Assembly (NCBI RefSeq): GCF_000177215.2
Contig: NZ_CM001368.1
Coordinates: 930,001 to 994,000 of the forward strand
DNA length: 64,000 bases
Direction: 5' to 3'
DNA from: Solidesulfovibrio carbinoliphilus subsp. oakridgensis
GTDB lineage: Bacteria > Desulfobacterota > Desulfovibrionia > Desulfovibrionales > Desulfovibrionaceae
Each line of letters begins with the position of its first letter. Positions within the stretch are counted from its first letter, which is position 1. Positions 18,604 through 25,724 of the stretch are shown piece after piece. Under the pieces are notes generated by a model, which worked only from the letters and a program-made list of their open reading frames with translations, ran no database searches and was not told the origin of the DNA. The position numbers and the translations under genes were made by a program.

Positions 18604-19339
18604 GCTCGAATCCGGGGCGACGCAGTGGAAAGACTTCGACGCGCGCGATCGGCAGGAGATCGTGCGCCACTACTCGCCCAAGATCAAAATCGTGGCCAGC
18701 CGGCTCAAGGCCAAGCTGCCCCAGTCCGTGGAGATGGGAGAGCTTTTAAGCGCCGGAGCCATGGGCCTGATCGAGGCCCTCGGCCGCTTCCGGCCGGAAC
18801 TCGGCATCAAGTTCGAGACCTATGCCGAGTCCCGGATCAAGGGTTCCATGCTCGACGACCTGCGGCGCATGGACTGGTTTTCCAGGGGCCAGCGGCACCG
18901 GGTCCGCACCCTGGAGGAGGCGTCGCGGCGCATCGAAAACGATTCCGGCAAGGCCGCCACCGTGGAACAACTGGCCGAAGCCACGGGTTTGACCGAGCGC
19001 GAGGTCACCCAGGGGCTTGAGGCCCTCCAGAACCAGCTGTGCCTGAGCCTTGACGCCATCACGGAAAACATTTCGTCGTACCAGAAGAACCAGCTCGAAA
19101 ACGAGCCGTACAAATCCGCCGAATTCAAGGAACTGGTCGACAAGCTGGCTTCCCTGATCGACGATTTGACTCCCCGGGAAAAGTTGGTATTGTCGCTTTA
19201 TTACGGCGAGGAACTGAATATGCGGGAAACCTCCGAGGTCATGGGCATCACCGAAGGGCGGGTGTCGCAACTGCACTCCCAGGCCTTGGCTAGGCTCCGC
19301 CAGAAGTTCAAAGCACAATACAACATCGAACAGCATTGA
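18545..19339 (+). CDS. fliA: Flagellar sigma factor 28 (FliA)
   Basis: FliA directs RNA polymerase to late flagellar and chemotaxis promoters. The 264-residue protein has region 2 (about 35-105; LLSAGAMGLIEALGRFRP and FETYAESRIKGSMLDDLR), region 3 (about 115-165) and region 4 (about 205-260) with the helix-turn-helix LNMRETSEVMGITEGRVSQL. The start at 18545 is chosen because there is no later in-frame start before region 2. That places its first 59 nt inside flhG, and translation is probably coupled. cheY follows after 116 nt. Confidence 0.93.
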   Translation: METSNSSGKSSSSRNNPWLRLESGATQWKDFDARDRQEIVRHYSPKIKIVASRLKAKLPQSVEMGELLSAGAMGLIEALGRFRPELGIKFETYAESRIKGSMLDDLRRMDWFSRGQRHRVRTLEEASRRIENDSGKAATVEQLAEATGLTEREVTQGLEALQNQLCLSLDAITENISSYQKNQLENEPYKSAEFKELVDKLASLIDDLTPREKLVLSLYYGEELNMRETSEVMGITEGRVSQLHSQALARLRQKFKAQYNIEQH

Positions 19340-19455
19340 CGCGGGAATGGCAGTCGCGGTCCGCATCGAGGCTCCTGCGGGAGCATCGTCAAACACCGCC
19401 GCATCCGCCTTGCCCCAGACGATAGTGAAGCATTCGCACCAACAGGAGAGAAGCC
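19340..19455 (+). promoter_or_regulatory. Intergenic region before cheY
   Basis: The 116 bases between fliA and cheY contain a small hairpin (GCTCC 19371-19375 with GGAGC 19380-19384) and end in AGGAGAG, the strong ribosome site of cheY. I see no convincing sigma-54 or sigma-28 element. cheY may be read through from fliA or have its own weak promoter here. Confidence 0.3.
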
Positions 19456-19839
19456 ATGGCCGCCAATAAGGAAATGCGCATCCTGGTCGTTGACGATTTT
19501 TCCACGATGCGCAGAATCATAAAAAATATTCTCAGACAACTGGGCTTTAATAACATCATCGAAGCCGACGACGGTAGCAGCGCCTGGGAAACCCTCAATA
19601 AAGACAAGATCGACTTTATCATCTCCGATTGGAACATGCCGAAGATGCCTGGCATCGAACTCCTGCGCAAGGTCCGCTCCAGCGAAGAGTTCGCCGAGTT
19701 GCCGTTTCTCATGGTCACGGCCGAAGCACAGCAGGAAAACATCATCGAGGCCGTCCAGGCCAAGGTATCCAACTACATCGTCAAGCCCTTTACCGCGGAA
19801 ACGTTGGGCCAGAAGATCGACAAGATTTTCGACAAATAG
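19456..19839 (+). CDS. cheY: Chemotaxis response regulator CheY
   Basis: Phosphorylated CheY binds the flagellar switch and changes rotation. The 127-residue single receiver domain has D13-D14, the phospho-acceptor D58 in SDWNMPKMPG, the T in MVTAEA and the K in VKPF. The sequence MRILVVDDFSTMRRII is typical of flagellar-type CheY. The start has AGGAG 8 nt upstream. It is the only stand-alone CheY in the window and is the natural partner of the CheA at 4481, although it sits in the flagellar cluster rather than in the che operon. Confidence 0.95.
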   Translation: MAANKEMRILVVDDFSTMRRIIKNILRQLGFNNIIEADDGSSAWETLNKDKIDFIISDWNMPKMPGIELLRKVRSSEEFAELPFLMVTAEAQQENIIEAVQAKVSNYIVKPFTAETLGQKIDKIFDK

Positions 19840-19875
19840 CCCGCCTTCCCGGATCACGGCCGGGCCATGACGCCC

Positions 19876-19905
19876 CCGGCTCCCGGCTGCCAGGCCGGGA
19901 GCCGG
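19876..19905 (+). terminator. Perfect 12-bp GC hairpin between cheY and fliL
   Basis: CCGGCTCCCGGC at 19876-19887 is exactly complementary to GCCGGGAGCCGG at 19894-19905, with a 6-nt loop TGCCAG. It starts 36 nt after the cheY stop. No T-run follows, so rather than a classical intrinsic terminator it may be an attenuator or a processing/stabilising hairpin that sets different levels of cheY and fliL. Confidence 0.5.
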
Positions 19906-20011
19906 CACTCCCGACAGGCCTTGCGGCGACACGCCAGGAGCGCGACCGTTGGCCGGGTGCATCGCCGCCGGGTCGAGGCCGCCCGGCCCGGGCAAGGACC
20001 ACGAGGCTTCC

Positions 20012-20713
20012 ATGGTTGCGGACGACGGTTTCGATTCCCAGATCAAGGCCAAGCTTGACGACAGCGAACTGTCCGACGACCTGCCAAAGGCCCTCCAAAA
20101 GGTCGATCTCGACCTAGATGACGCCCCGTTCCTCGAAGACGAGGCCGAGGAACCCGCCCCGTCCGCCGTGGTCGAGGAATCGACCCCTTTCCCGGCAACG
20201 GATGAAGAGGCCAAGCCTTCCCGAAAAAAGCTCTTCGTCCTGGTCGGCGCAGTCCTTTTCCTGCTCCTCGCCGGGGCGGCCGCGTTTTTTCTCCTGAAAA
20301 AAACCCCACCCGCGCCCCCCCCCGTGGTCGAGGAAGCGCCCCCGCCCGTCGAGGCCCCTGCCCCGGTGGTCCCCACGCCCCCGCCCCCCGAGCCGCCGGC
20401 GGTCCAGCCGGAAATCATCATGGCCATGGACCCGTTTTTGATCGAATTGGCCGATCCGAAAGGCCGCACCCGCTTCCTGACCATCCGCTTCACGGCCGTG
20501 ACCCGGGAACCGGCTGTGGAACTCGAATTCAAGCGGAATCTCATTGTCGTTCGCGATGCCGTGTATTATTATCTGAAAAACAAGAACCTGGAGTTCCTGA
20601 CCGACAAGAACAACGCCGATGCCCTCAAAAAAGACGTCCTGTCGGTCATAAACCAGTTTATCGGGGCACAACCGCTGGATAACCTGCTTATCGAGGATTA
20701 CCTGGTGAAGTAG
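20012..20713 (+). CDS. fliL: Flagellar basal-body-associated protein FliL
   Basis: FliL surrounds the stator near the motor and supports torque. The 233-residue protein has an acidic, cytoplasmic N-terminal part (1-70), one membrane helix (about 72-95), a long proline-rich linker (97-130, rich in PPP and VEEAPPP repeats) and a periplasmic FliL domain (about 135-233) with IMAMDPFLIELADPKGRTRF. The N-terminal acidic extension is longer than in enteric FliL. The ATG at 20012 follows GAGG. The next gene starts on the base after its stop codon. Confidence 0.9.
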   Translation: MVADDGFDSQIKAKLDDSELSDDLPKALQKVDLDLDDAPFLEDEAEEPAPSAVVEESTPFPATDEEAKPSRKKLFVLVGAVLFLLLAGAAAFFLLKKTPPAPPPVVEEAPPPVEAPAPVVPTPPPPEPPAVQPEIIMAMDPFLIELADPKGRTRFLTIRFTAVTREPAVELEFKRNLIVVRDAVYYYLKNKNLEFLTDKNNADALKKDVLSVINQFIGAQPLDNLLIEDYLVK

Positions 20714-21034
20714 ATGTCCATCGATTTGACCACCGTCTTCCAGGCCCTGCCCTACGCGCAGAACGTGGCCCATGCCGAGCTGGTCCAGCCGCAAGCCGGT
20801 CTGGCCGCCTCCCAGCTTCTGGCCGAGCAGGTCCTGGCCGAACAGAACAAGCAGACCCCGCGCATCGAGCAGCAGGACGCGGCCGATACCGTTGGCGACA
20901 AAGAGCAGCAGGGCCGCCAGGCCAGGGACCAGCGGCAGCATCGCCCCCGCCGTCCGGCCCCGCCCGAAGCCGAGGAAACCCAGGCCAGCAATCCCACGCC
21001 CTTTGCCGGTCACATCATCAACATGAAAATCTAG
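20714..21034 (+). CDS. Small uncharacterised protein of the flagellar operon
   Basis: The 106-residue product is polar, rich in Gln, Ala and Arg, and probably largely disordered. Residues 20-60 could form a helix, and it ends with FAGHIINMKI. No known domain is recognised. The start codon directly abuts the fliL stop, which points to translational coupling and makes the frame credible. Codon use matches that of its neighbours. By position it may be a flagellar accessory protein; I cannot name a function. Confidence 0.7.
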   Translation: MSIDLTTVFQALPYAQNVAHAELVQPQAGLAASQLLAEQVLAEQNKQTPRIEQQDAADTVGDKEQQGRQARDQRQHRPRRPAPPEAEETQASNPTPFAGHIINMKI

Positions 21035-21166
21035 CGCCACGCCGCCCGCCCTGCCCATGTCCGCCGTCCGCCCGGTCGCCCGTCCCCGCATTTTCGCCAT
21101 CAGGGAGACATGTTTCCCGGCGGCGGTCCGGCCCGGGCCGGCGGCACGCCCCCTGGATGTTCCCCG

Positions 21167-21586
21167 ATGAACGGCTATTCCACTCTCGTCATCTTCCTGA
21201 CCGTGTGCGAGCTGGCCCTGCTCCTGCTGGTCGTCCTTTTCTTTTCGAGGCTCCGCCGCTCCGAGGAGCTCCTGGCCAAGCTCCAGAAAAACCAGGATTC
21301 GCTGCTCAAAAAGCTCGACTTCAACGCCAAGCTCGAACAGGAGCTGATCGGCAGTTTCCAGCGCCGCCAGGCCGAACTGGCCGAACTGGACCAGAAGCTC
21401 GAACAGCGCCGCGACGAACTGGAAAAACTGGTCAAGAAAGCCAAGGAATACAGCCGTTCACCGGATTTTCTGCGCCAGATCATCCTGAACGGCACCCGTC
21501 GAGGCCAGTCGCCCCAGGCCCTGGCCAAGGCCACCGGCCTGTCCCTCGACGAGGTGGAACTGATCCTGGCCCAGAACAACCCCTAG
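21167..21586 (+). CDS. DUF2802-type membrane-anchored coiled-coil protein
   Basis: The 139-residue protein has an N-terminal membrane helix (about 5-25), a charged coiled coil (about 30-90, heptads with many E, K and Q) and a small C-terminal helical domain with GQSPQALAKATGLSLDEVELIL, which resembles the helix-turn-helix-like end of DUF2802 proteins found near flagellar genes. The start is uncertain: this ATG begins MNGYSTL directly before the helix, but an in-frame ATG at 21110 with GGGAG three bases upstream would add 19 residues. Function is unknown; it probably ends the flagellar transcript. Confidence 0.75.
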   Translation: MNGYSTLVIFLTVCELALLLLVVLFFSRLRRSEELLAKLQKNQDSLLKKLDFNAKLEQELIGSFQRRQAELAELDQKLEQRRDELEKLVKKAKEYSRSPDFLRQIILNGTRRGQSPQALAKATGLSLDEVELILAQNNP

Positions 21587-21602
21587 GGAACACGGAAGGA
21601 AG

Positions 21603-21645
21603 ATGCCTCCGGCGGGCGGGGGAATGATTCCCCCGGCCCTCCCCG
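21603..21645 (+). repeat. GC-rich dispersed repeat, copy 1 (inverted relative to 21702-21741)
   Basis: The unit begins ATGCCTCCGGCGG and contains a 19-nt perfect palindrome at 21617-21635 (CGGGGGAAT, G, ATTCCCCCG). It lies 17 nt behind the preceding stop codon. Similar units occur at 21702-21741 (inverted), about 25630-25672 and 43861-43899. Such units are a recurring intergenic element in this window. It may also end the flagellar transcript. Confidence 0.6.
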
Positions 21646-21701
21646 CTTGTATCACGGTGGCGGCGGCATCCGGACCGTGGGCGCACCGACGATAAAGGCC
21701 A

Positions 21702-21741
21702 GGGGGTCCGGGGGGGATGATCCCCCGGCCGCCGGAGGCAT
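21702..21741 (-). repeat. GC-rich dispersed repeat, copy 2
   Basis: On the minus strand this reads ATGCCTCCGGCGGCCGGGGG and continues into a second G/C-run, matching the copy at 21603 in inverted orientation. The GGAGG at 21734-21738 inside the repeat is positioned 9 nt before the ATG of the next gene, so the repeat appears to supply its ribosome binding site. Confidence 0.6.
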
Positions 21742-21747
21742 TCTCCA

Positions 21748-22620
21748 ATGCGCGTCAGCGACAAGCAAAGCAGCAATGGCCGGTCGCCAAACAGCCGGGA
21801 CAGGTCCGATCCCGAGGCCTTCCGCCGGGGCCGCAAGGCCGGGCAGATCGTGCGCGGCAGGCTGGCCGGTCCGGGCCCGCACGGACTTTATTGGGTCGTC
21901 GCGGCCGGGCACAGGCTCCTTGCCCGACTCGACCACGAGCCCACGCCCGGCCGGGAGCTCCTCTTTCGCATCGAGCGCCTGGAACCCGAACTCCTGCTCA
22001 AGGACATCACTCCGCCGCCCTCGTCCCGGTCCGATCCGGCCTTGTTCCTTTCCGCCCTGACCGAGGCCCGGTCGCGCTTCGAACACCGGCTGGCGGACGA
22101 CGGGCCGCCGTCCGTCCCGCCCCTGGACCTGACCGGGGCCAGACGCCGTTTCCTCGCCTGGCTCACAGCCGATCCGGCCGTGCGGGCCGATTTTGACGCC
22201 GTGGCCGCGCTTTGCGCCGTGGCCGGGGACTTCCTGCCCCGGACCGAGGGACGGCTGGCCTACGTGCCCTGGGTGTTTCCGGGGCTGGCCCAGTCGGAGC
22301 TTCTGGCCGCGCGTCTGCCGGCCGGCCAGGGCGGGCCGGCCTGGACGGTTCGCGTTTTCGGCCGGCTGGCCCGTGAGGGGTTGGTGGCCGTGCAGGCCTC
22401 CTGGCATCCGGGCCGGGTGGCCTGCCGCCTCATGCTCGAACGGAGGGACGCGGCCGGGGCCGTGACGGCCGCCCTGTCCCGGGTCCGTTTCGGCCGCGCC
22501 GTCCTTGCTCCGGCCTGGCTGTCCGTGGGGCCGCTCCCGGCCGCATATGCCTCCGGTTTTGTGGCCCGGCTTTTGGCCGACGCGGGCCGGCCCTTTACGG
22601 GGCTGCGGCTTCGGGTATAA
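21748..22620 (+). CDS. Uncharacterised protein (290 aa)
   Basis: No family is recognised with confidence. The protein has a polar N-terminus (1-35), a short beta-rich part (36-80, with GQIVRGRLAGPGPHGLYWV suggesting an OB- or SH3-like start), a helical middle (90-160), and a C-terminal alpha/beta region (170-290) in which VRVFGRLAREGLVAVQASWH and the final helix-strand end vaguely recall the C-terminus of hook-length control proteins. That resemblance is weak. The start is supported by GGAGG 9 nt upstream. It lies between the flagellar cluster and ubiD and has normal codon use. Confidence 0.7.
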   Translation: MRVSDKQSSNGRSPNSRDRSDPEAFRRGRKAGQIVRGRLAGPGPHGLYWVVAAGHRLLARLDHEPTPGRELLFRIERLEPELLLKDITPPPSSRSDPALFLSALTEARSRFEHRLADDGPPSVPPLDLTGARRRFLAWLTADPAVRADFDAVAALCAVAGDFLPRTEGRLAYVPWVFPGLAQSELLAARLPAGQGGPAWTVRVFGRLAREGLVAVQASWHPGRVACRLMLERRDAAGAVTAALSRVRFGRAVLAPAWLSVGPLPAAYASGFVARLLADAGRPFTGLRLRV

Positions 22621-22670
22621 AGGCGGGGACCGGCAAAGGCCGAGAGATCCATTCCCCGGAGCGATAGCCC

Positions 22671-24116
22671 ATGGCATACAAGGACTTGCAGGAATTTTTG
22701 CGGCTTTTGGAGAAAAAGGGCGAACTGCGGCGCATAAAGCCCGAGCTTTCCCCGTATCTGGAGATCGCCGAAATCACGGACCGGGTGTCCAAGGCCGTCG
22801 GCCCGGCCCTGTACTTCGAAAACCCCACAGGGGCGCGCTTTCCGGTGGTGACCAACGTGTTCGGGTCCTACCCGCGCATGCACCTGTCGCTCGAATGCGA
22901 GAATCTCGACGCCCTGGGCCGGCGCATCGACGACGTGCTGGAGATGGAAAAGCCCGAAGGCCTGATCGAGAAGCTCAAGCTCCTGCCCAAGCTCGCCAAG
23001 ATGGCCGGCATCTTCCCCAAGACCGTGGGCGGCGGCCGGTGCCAGGACGTGGTCCTGACCGGCGACGACGTGGACCTGTCCATCATGCCGGTCCTGACCA
23101 CCTGGCCGGGCGACGCCGGGCCCTTTATCACCCTGCCTGTGGTGGTGACCAGGGACCCGGTTTCCGGCAAGCGCAACGTCGGCATGTACCGGATGCAGGT
23201 ATTCGACAAAAAGACCACGGGCATGCATTGGCACCGCCACAAGGGCGGGGCCGCCCACTACCATCTGGCCGAACAGCGCGGCGAGCGACTTCCCGTGGCC
23301 GTGGCCATCGGCCCGGATCCGGCCTGCACCTACGCCGCCACGGCCCCGCTGCCGGACGACATCGACGAATTCCTGTTCGCCGGCTTCCTGCGCCAGGCCC
23401 CGGTGGAACTGGTGCAGTGCAAGACCGTGGACTTGCAGGTGCCGGCCTCGAGCCAGTTCGTGCTGGAGGGGTATGTCGAACCCGGTGAACGACGCCGCGA
23501 GGGTCCGTTTGGCGACCACACGGGCTACTATTCCCTGGCCGACGATTATCCGGTTTTCCACGTCACGGCGCTGACCCACCGCAAGGACGCCGTCTATCCG
23601 GCCACCCTGGTCGGTCCGCCGCCCATGGAGGACTGCTACATGGGCAAGGCGACCGAGCGCCTCTTTTTGCCGCTCATCAAAAAGCAGTTGCCCGAGATCG
23701 TGGACTTGAGCCTGCCGCTCGAGGGCGTGTTCCACAACTTCTGTTTCGTCTCCATCGACAAGCGCTATCCCGGCCAGACGCGCAAGATCATGTACGCCAT
23801 CTGGGGCCTTGGCCAGATGATGTTCACCAAGTGCATCGTGGTGGTCGACGCCGGGGTCAATGTCCAGAACACCTCGGAAGTGCTGTGGCGGCTTGGCAAC
23901 AACGTGGACCCCAGGCGCGACATCGTGATCGTGGACGGACCCCTCGACGCCCTGGACCACGCCTCGCCCACGGCCTTTTACGGCGGCAAGATCGGCATCG
24001 ACGCCACGAAAAAAGGCCCCGAGGAAGGACACATGCGCGAATGGCCCGATGCCCTGGCCATGGACCCGGCCACCCGGGCCCGCATCGACGCCCTGTGGGG
24101 CGAACTGGGACTCTAG
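22671..24116 (+). CDS. UbiD-family prenylated-FMN decarboxylase
   Basis: UbiD enzymes (de)carboxylate aromatic or unsaturated acids with prenylated FMN made by UbiX. The 481-residue protein has the usual size and order: N-terminal domain with LQEFLRLLEKKGELRRI, GMYRMQVFDKKTTGMHWHRH near residue 170, and the cofactor/catalytic region REGPFGDHTGYYS near residue 279. In sulfate reducers a UbiD protein often serves menaquinone synthesis, but the substrate cannot be read from sequence. The start has GGAG 9-10 nt upstream. The next gene, tag, begins 3 nt after its stop. Confidence 0.9.
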   Translation: MAYKDLQEFLRLLEKKGELRRIKPELSPYLEIAEITDRVSKAVGPALYFENPTGARFPVVTNVFGSYPRMHLSLECENLDALGRRIDDVLEMEKPEGLIEKLKLLPKLAKMAGIFPKTVGGGRCQDVVLTGDDVDLSIMPVLTTWPGDAGPFITLPVVVTRDPVSGKRNVGMYRMQVFDKKTTGMHWHRHKGGAAHYHLAEQRGERLPVAVAIGPDPACTYAATAPLPDDIDEFLFAGFLRQAPVELVQCKTVDLQVPASSQFVLEGYVEPGERRREGPFGDHTGYYSLADDYPVFHVTALTHRKDAVYPATLVGPPPMEDCYMGKATERLFLPLIKKQLPEIVDLSLPLEGVFHNFCFVSIDKRYPGQTRKIMYAIWGLGQMMFTKCIVVVDAGVNVQNTSEVLWRLGNNVDPRRDIVIVDGPLDALDHASPTAFYGGKIGIDATKKGPEEGHMREWPDALAMDPATRARIDALWGELGL

Positions 24117-24119
24117 GCC

Positions 24120-24707
24120 ATGCCCGAGGCTGACGCCAAAATCCGCTGCCCCTGGTGCGGCGACCATCCGCTCTACGTCCGCTACCACGACGAGGAGTGG
24201 GGGACGCCGCTCCACGACGACCGGGCCCTTTTCGAGCTCCTCATCCTCGAAGGGGCGCAAGCCGGCCTGTCCTGGCTGACGGTGCTCACCCGCCGGGAGG
24301 GCTACCGGGAGGCCTACGAAGGCTTCGACCCGGTCCGGGTGGCCGCCTTTGACGCCGCCAGGATGGCCGCCCTGGCCGGCGATGCCCGGATCATCCGCAA
24401 CCGGGCCAAGATCGCGGCCTCGGTCAAAAACGCCCAGGCCTTTCTGGCCGTCAACGAGGCCTTTGGCTCCTTCGACGCCTACCTGTGGCGTTTCGTGGAC
24501 GGCCGGCCGGTGGTCGGCAACTGGGACGACCTGAGCCGGGTTCCGGCCACGACACCCCTGTCCGAGCAGGTCAGCCGGGACCTCAAGGCCCGCGGCTTCG
24601 GATTCGTCGGATCGACCATCGTCTACGCCTTTTTGCAGGCGGCCGGCCTGGTCAACGACCATTTGACGGGTTGCTTCCGCTACCGGGAGCTGACCGGGGC
24701 GGCCTGA
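24120..24707 (+). CDS. tag: DNA-3-methyladenine glycosylase I
   Basis: This base-excision enzyme removes 3-methyladenine from DNA. The 195-residue protein begins with the zinc-site segment RCPWCGDHPLYVRYHDEEWG (about 9-28) and ends with the partner ligands in VNDHLTGCFRY (about 178-188), as in Tag of E. coli. LFELLILEGAQAGLSWLTVL is the characteristic second helix with the catalytic-pocket Glu and Trp. The ATG is 3 nt after the ubiD stop. The stop overlaps the next start as TGATG, so all three genes probably share one message. Confidence 0.94.
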   Translation: MPEADAKIRCPWCGDHPLYVRYHDEEWGTPLHDDRALFELLILEGAQAGLSWLTVLTRREGYREAYEGFDPVRVAAFDAARMAALAGDARIIRNRAKIAASVKNAQAFLAVNEAFGSFDAYLWRFVDGRPVVGNWDDLSRVPATTPLSEQVSRDLKARGFGFVGSTIVYAFLQAAGLVNDHLTGCFRYRELTGAA

Positions 24708-25198
24708 TGCAGCGCGAGCCCCTTTCCCGCCCGCCCATCTACACCATCGGCCACGGCCATCTGGAGCGGGCCGCGTTTCTAAGCCTACTCGCCTGCCACG
24801 GCGTCAACCTGTTGATCGACGTCCGTTCCCATCCCGTCTCCCGCTATATGCCGCACTTCTCCAAAGACGCATTGGAGAAGTCCCTGCGTGCCTGGGGCGT
24901 GGGCTACCAGTTCCTCGGCCGCGATCTCGGCGGCCGGGGCTCGGGCATCGAGAACGCCGTATCCTTTGCCCGGGGCGTGGAACGGGTGATGGACGCCTGG
25001 CGGCAGGCCTATCGGCTGGCCTTGCTCTGCGCCGAGGAAGACCCCCGGCGGTGCCACCGGGCCGGCCGCATCGCCCCGGCCCTCCTCACCCGGGGGGCCC
25101 GGGTGGTCCACATCCGGGCCGACGGCCGACTCGAACCCCACACCCCGGCCTGGCCCGACTTCCCTATGACCTGCCTCCTGGCCGGAGACCCGCAGTGA
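24707..25198 (+). CDS. DUF488 domain protein
   Basis: The 163-residue protein matches the DUF488 family: IYTIGHGHLERAAFLSLL near the N-terminus, LIDVRSHPVSRYMPHFSK (about 36-53) and LLCAEEDPRRCHR (about 106-118), where the conserved Cys and His lie. The biochemical role of the family is unknown; it has been proposed to act on nucleic acids or damage-related substrates. The start codon shares one base with the tag stop. The link with tag hints at DNA or nucleotide repair; that is inference. Confidence 0.88.
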   Translation: MQREPLSRPPIYTIGHGHLERAAFLSLLACHGVNLLIDVRSHPVSRYMPHFSKDALEKSLRAWGVGYQFLGRDLGGRGSGIENAVSFARGVERVMDAWRQAYRLALLCAEEDPRRCHRAGRIAPALLTRGARVVHIRADGRLEPHTPAWPDFPMTCLLAGDPQ

Positions 25199-25322
25199 CC
25201 GGACGGCACGTTTCACCAACCGATGCCCGGCGCCGGGGACCCTATCCCGACCGGCGCATCGCCAATGTCCTCAAACGACAAAAGGGCCGGCCCCGGACGG
25301 GCCGCCACGGAAAGGAGTGCCT

Positions 25323-25604
25323 ATGCGCGGGGAATGTCAGGGTTGCCAGATGGAACAAGACAACAACGACGGACAGGCCTGGGTGACGGTATCGAGCTTC
25401 TGCCGTCCGTGCCAGCCCGAGCCGGCCCTGGAGGAACTCATTGCAGCCGATCTGGCCCGCTGGGCCGAGGCCGCCCGCGACGCCGGCCTGCCGCCCGAAG
25501 GCCACGTCCGGGTGACACGCGCTGAAGAGGAAATTACGGTGGAGATAAGCCCCCGACTCGACGCCGCCTTCACTCCGGAACAGACCCTGTGGAAGGCCAT
25601 TTGA
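25323..25604 (+). CDS. Small protein with two CxxC motifs
   Basis: The 93-residue product has CQGC at 5-8 and CRPC about 20 residues later, followed by an acidic helical region and a short beta hairpin (VRVTRAEEEITVEIS). The double CxxC suggests a small zinc-ribbon-like or redox module. The ATG at 25323 has AAAGGAG with 5-nt spacing; a GTG at 25317 overlaps that ribosome site and is less likely. I do not recognise the family. It stands alone behind the tag/DUF488 operon with a 124-nt gap and is followed by a GC-rich repeat. Confidence 0.65.
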   Translation: MRGECQGCQMEQDNNDGQAWVTVSSFCRPCQPEPALEELIAADLARWAEAARDAGLPPEGHVRVTRAEEEITVEISPRLDAAFTPEQTLWKAI

Positions 25605-25627
25605 GGCGACAGGGAGGGAAGGCGGCT

Positions 25628-25672
25628 GGATCCCTCCGGCGGCCACAGGGGCATAGCCTTTTGGAAGCCCCC
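25628..25672 (+). repeat. GC-rich dispersed repeat, copy 3, terminator-like
   Basis: TCCCTCCGGCGGCC resembles the heads of the repeats at 21603 and 43861. The second half can fold: AGGGGC near 25648 with GCCCCC near 25667 around an A/T-rich loop. It lies between the convergent small CxxC gene and the lysR gene, so it may end transcription from both sides. Confidence 0.45.
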
Positions 25673-25724
25673 AGAGATCGGTGCCTATTTGAGGATGATC
25701 TTCGGCCGGCGCCATGTACCGGGC

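Noticed and set aside
19340-19455. Sigma-54 promoter before cheY (TGGCAG...CGC)
   Set aside because: The distance between the GG and GC elements is 12 instead of 10 bases.
21603-21741. CRISPR array or tandem repeat
   Set aside because: Only two units, in inverted orientation, with no regular spacers and no cas genes.
22260-24662. An 800-codon open frame on the minus strand opposite ubiD and tag
   Set aside because: Same type of mirror frame; the plus-strand genes have clear families and ribosome sites.
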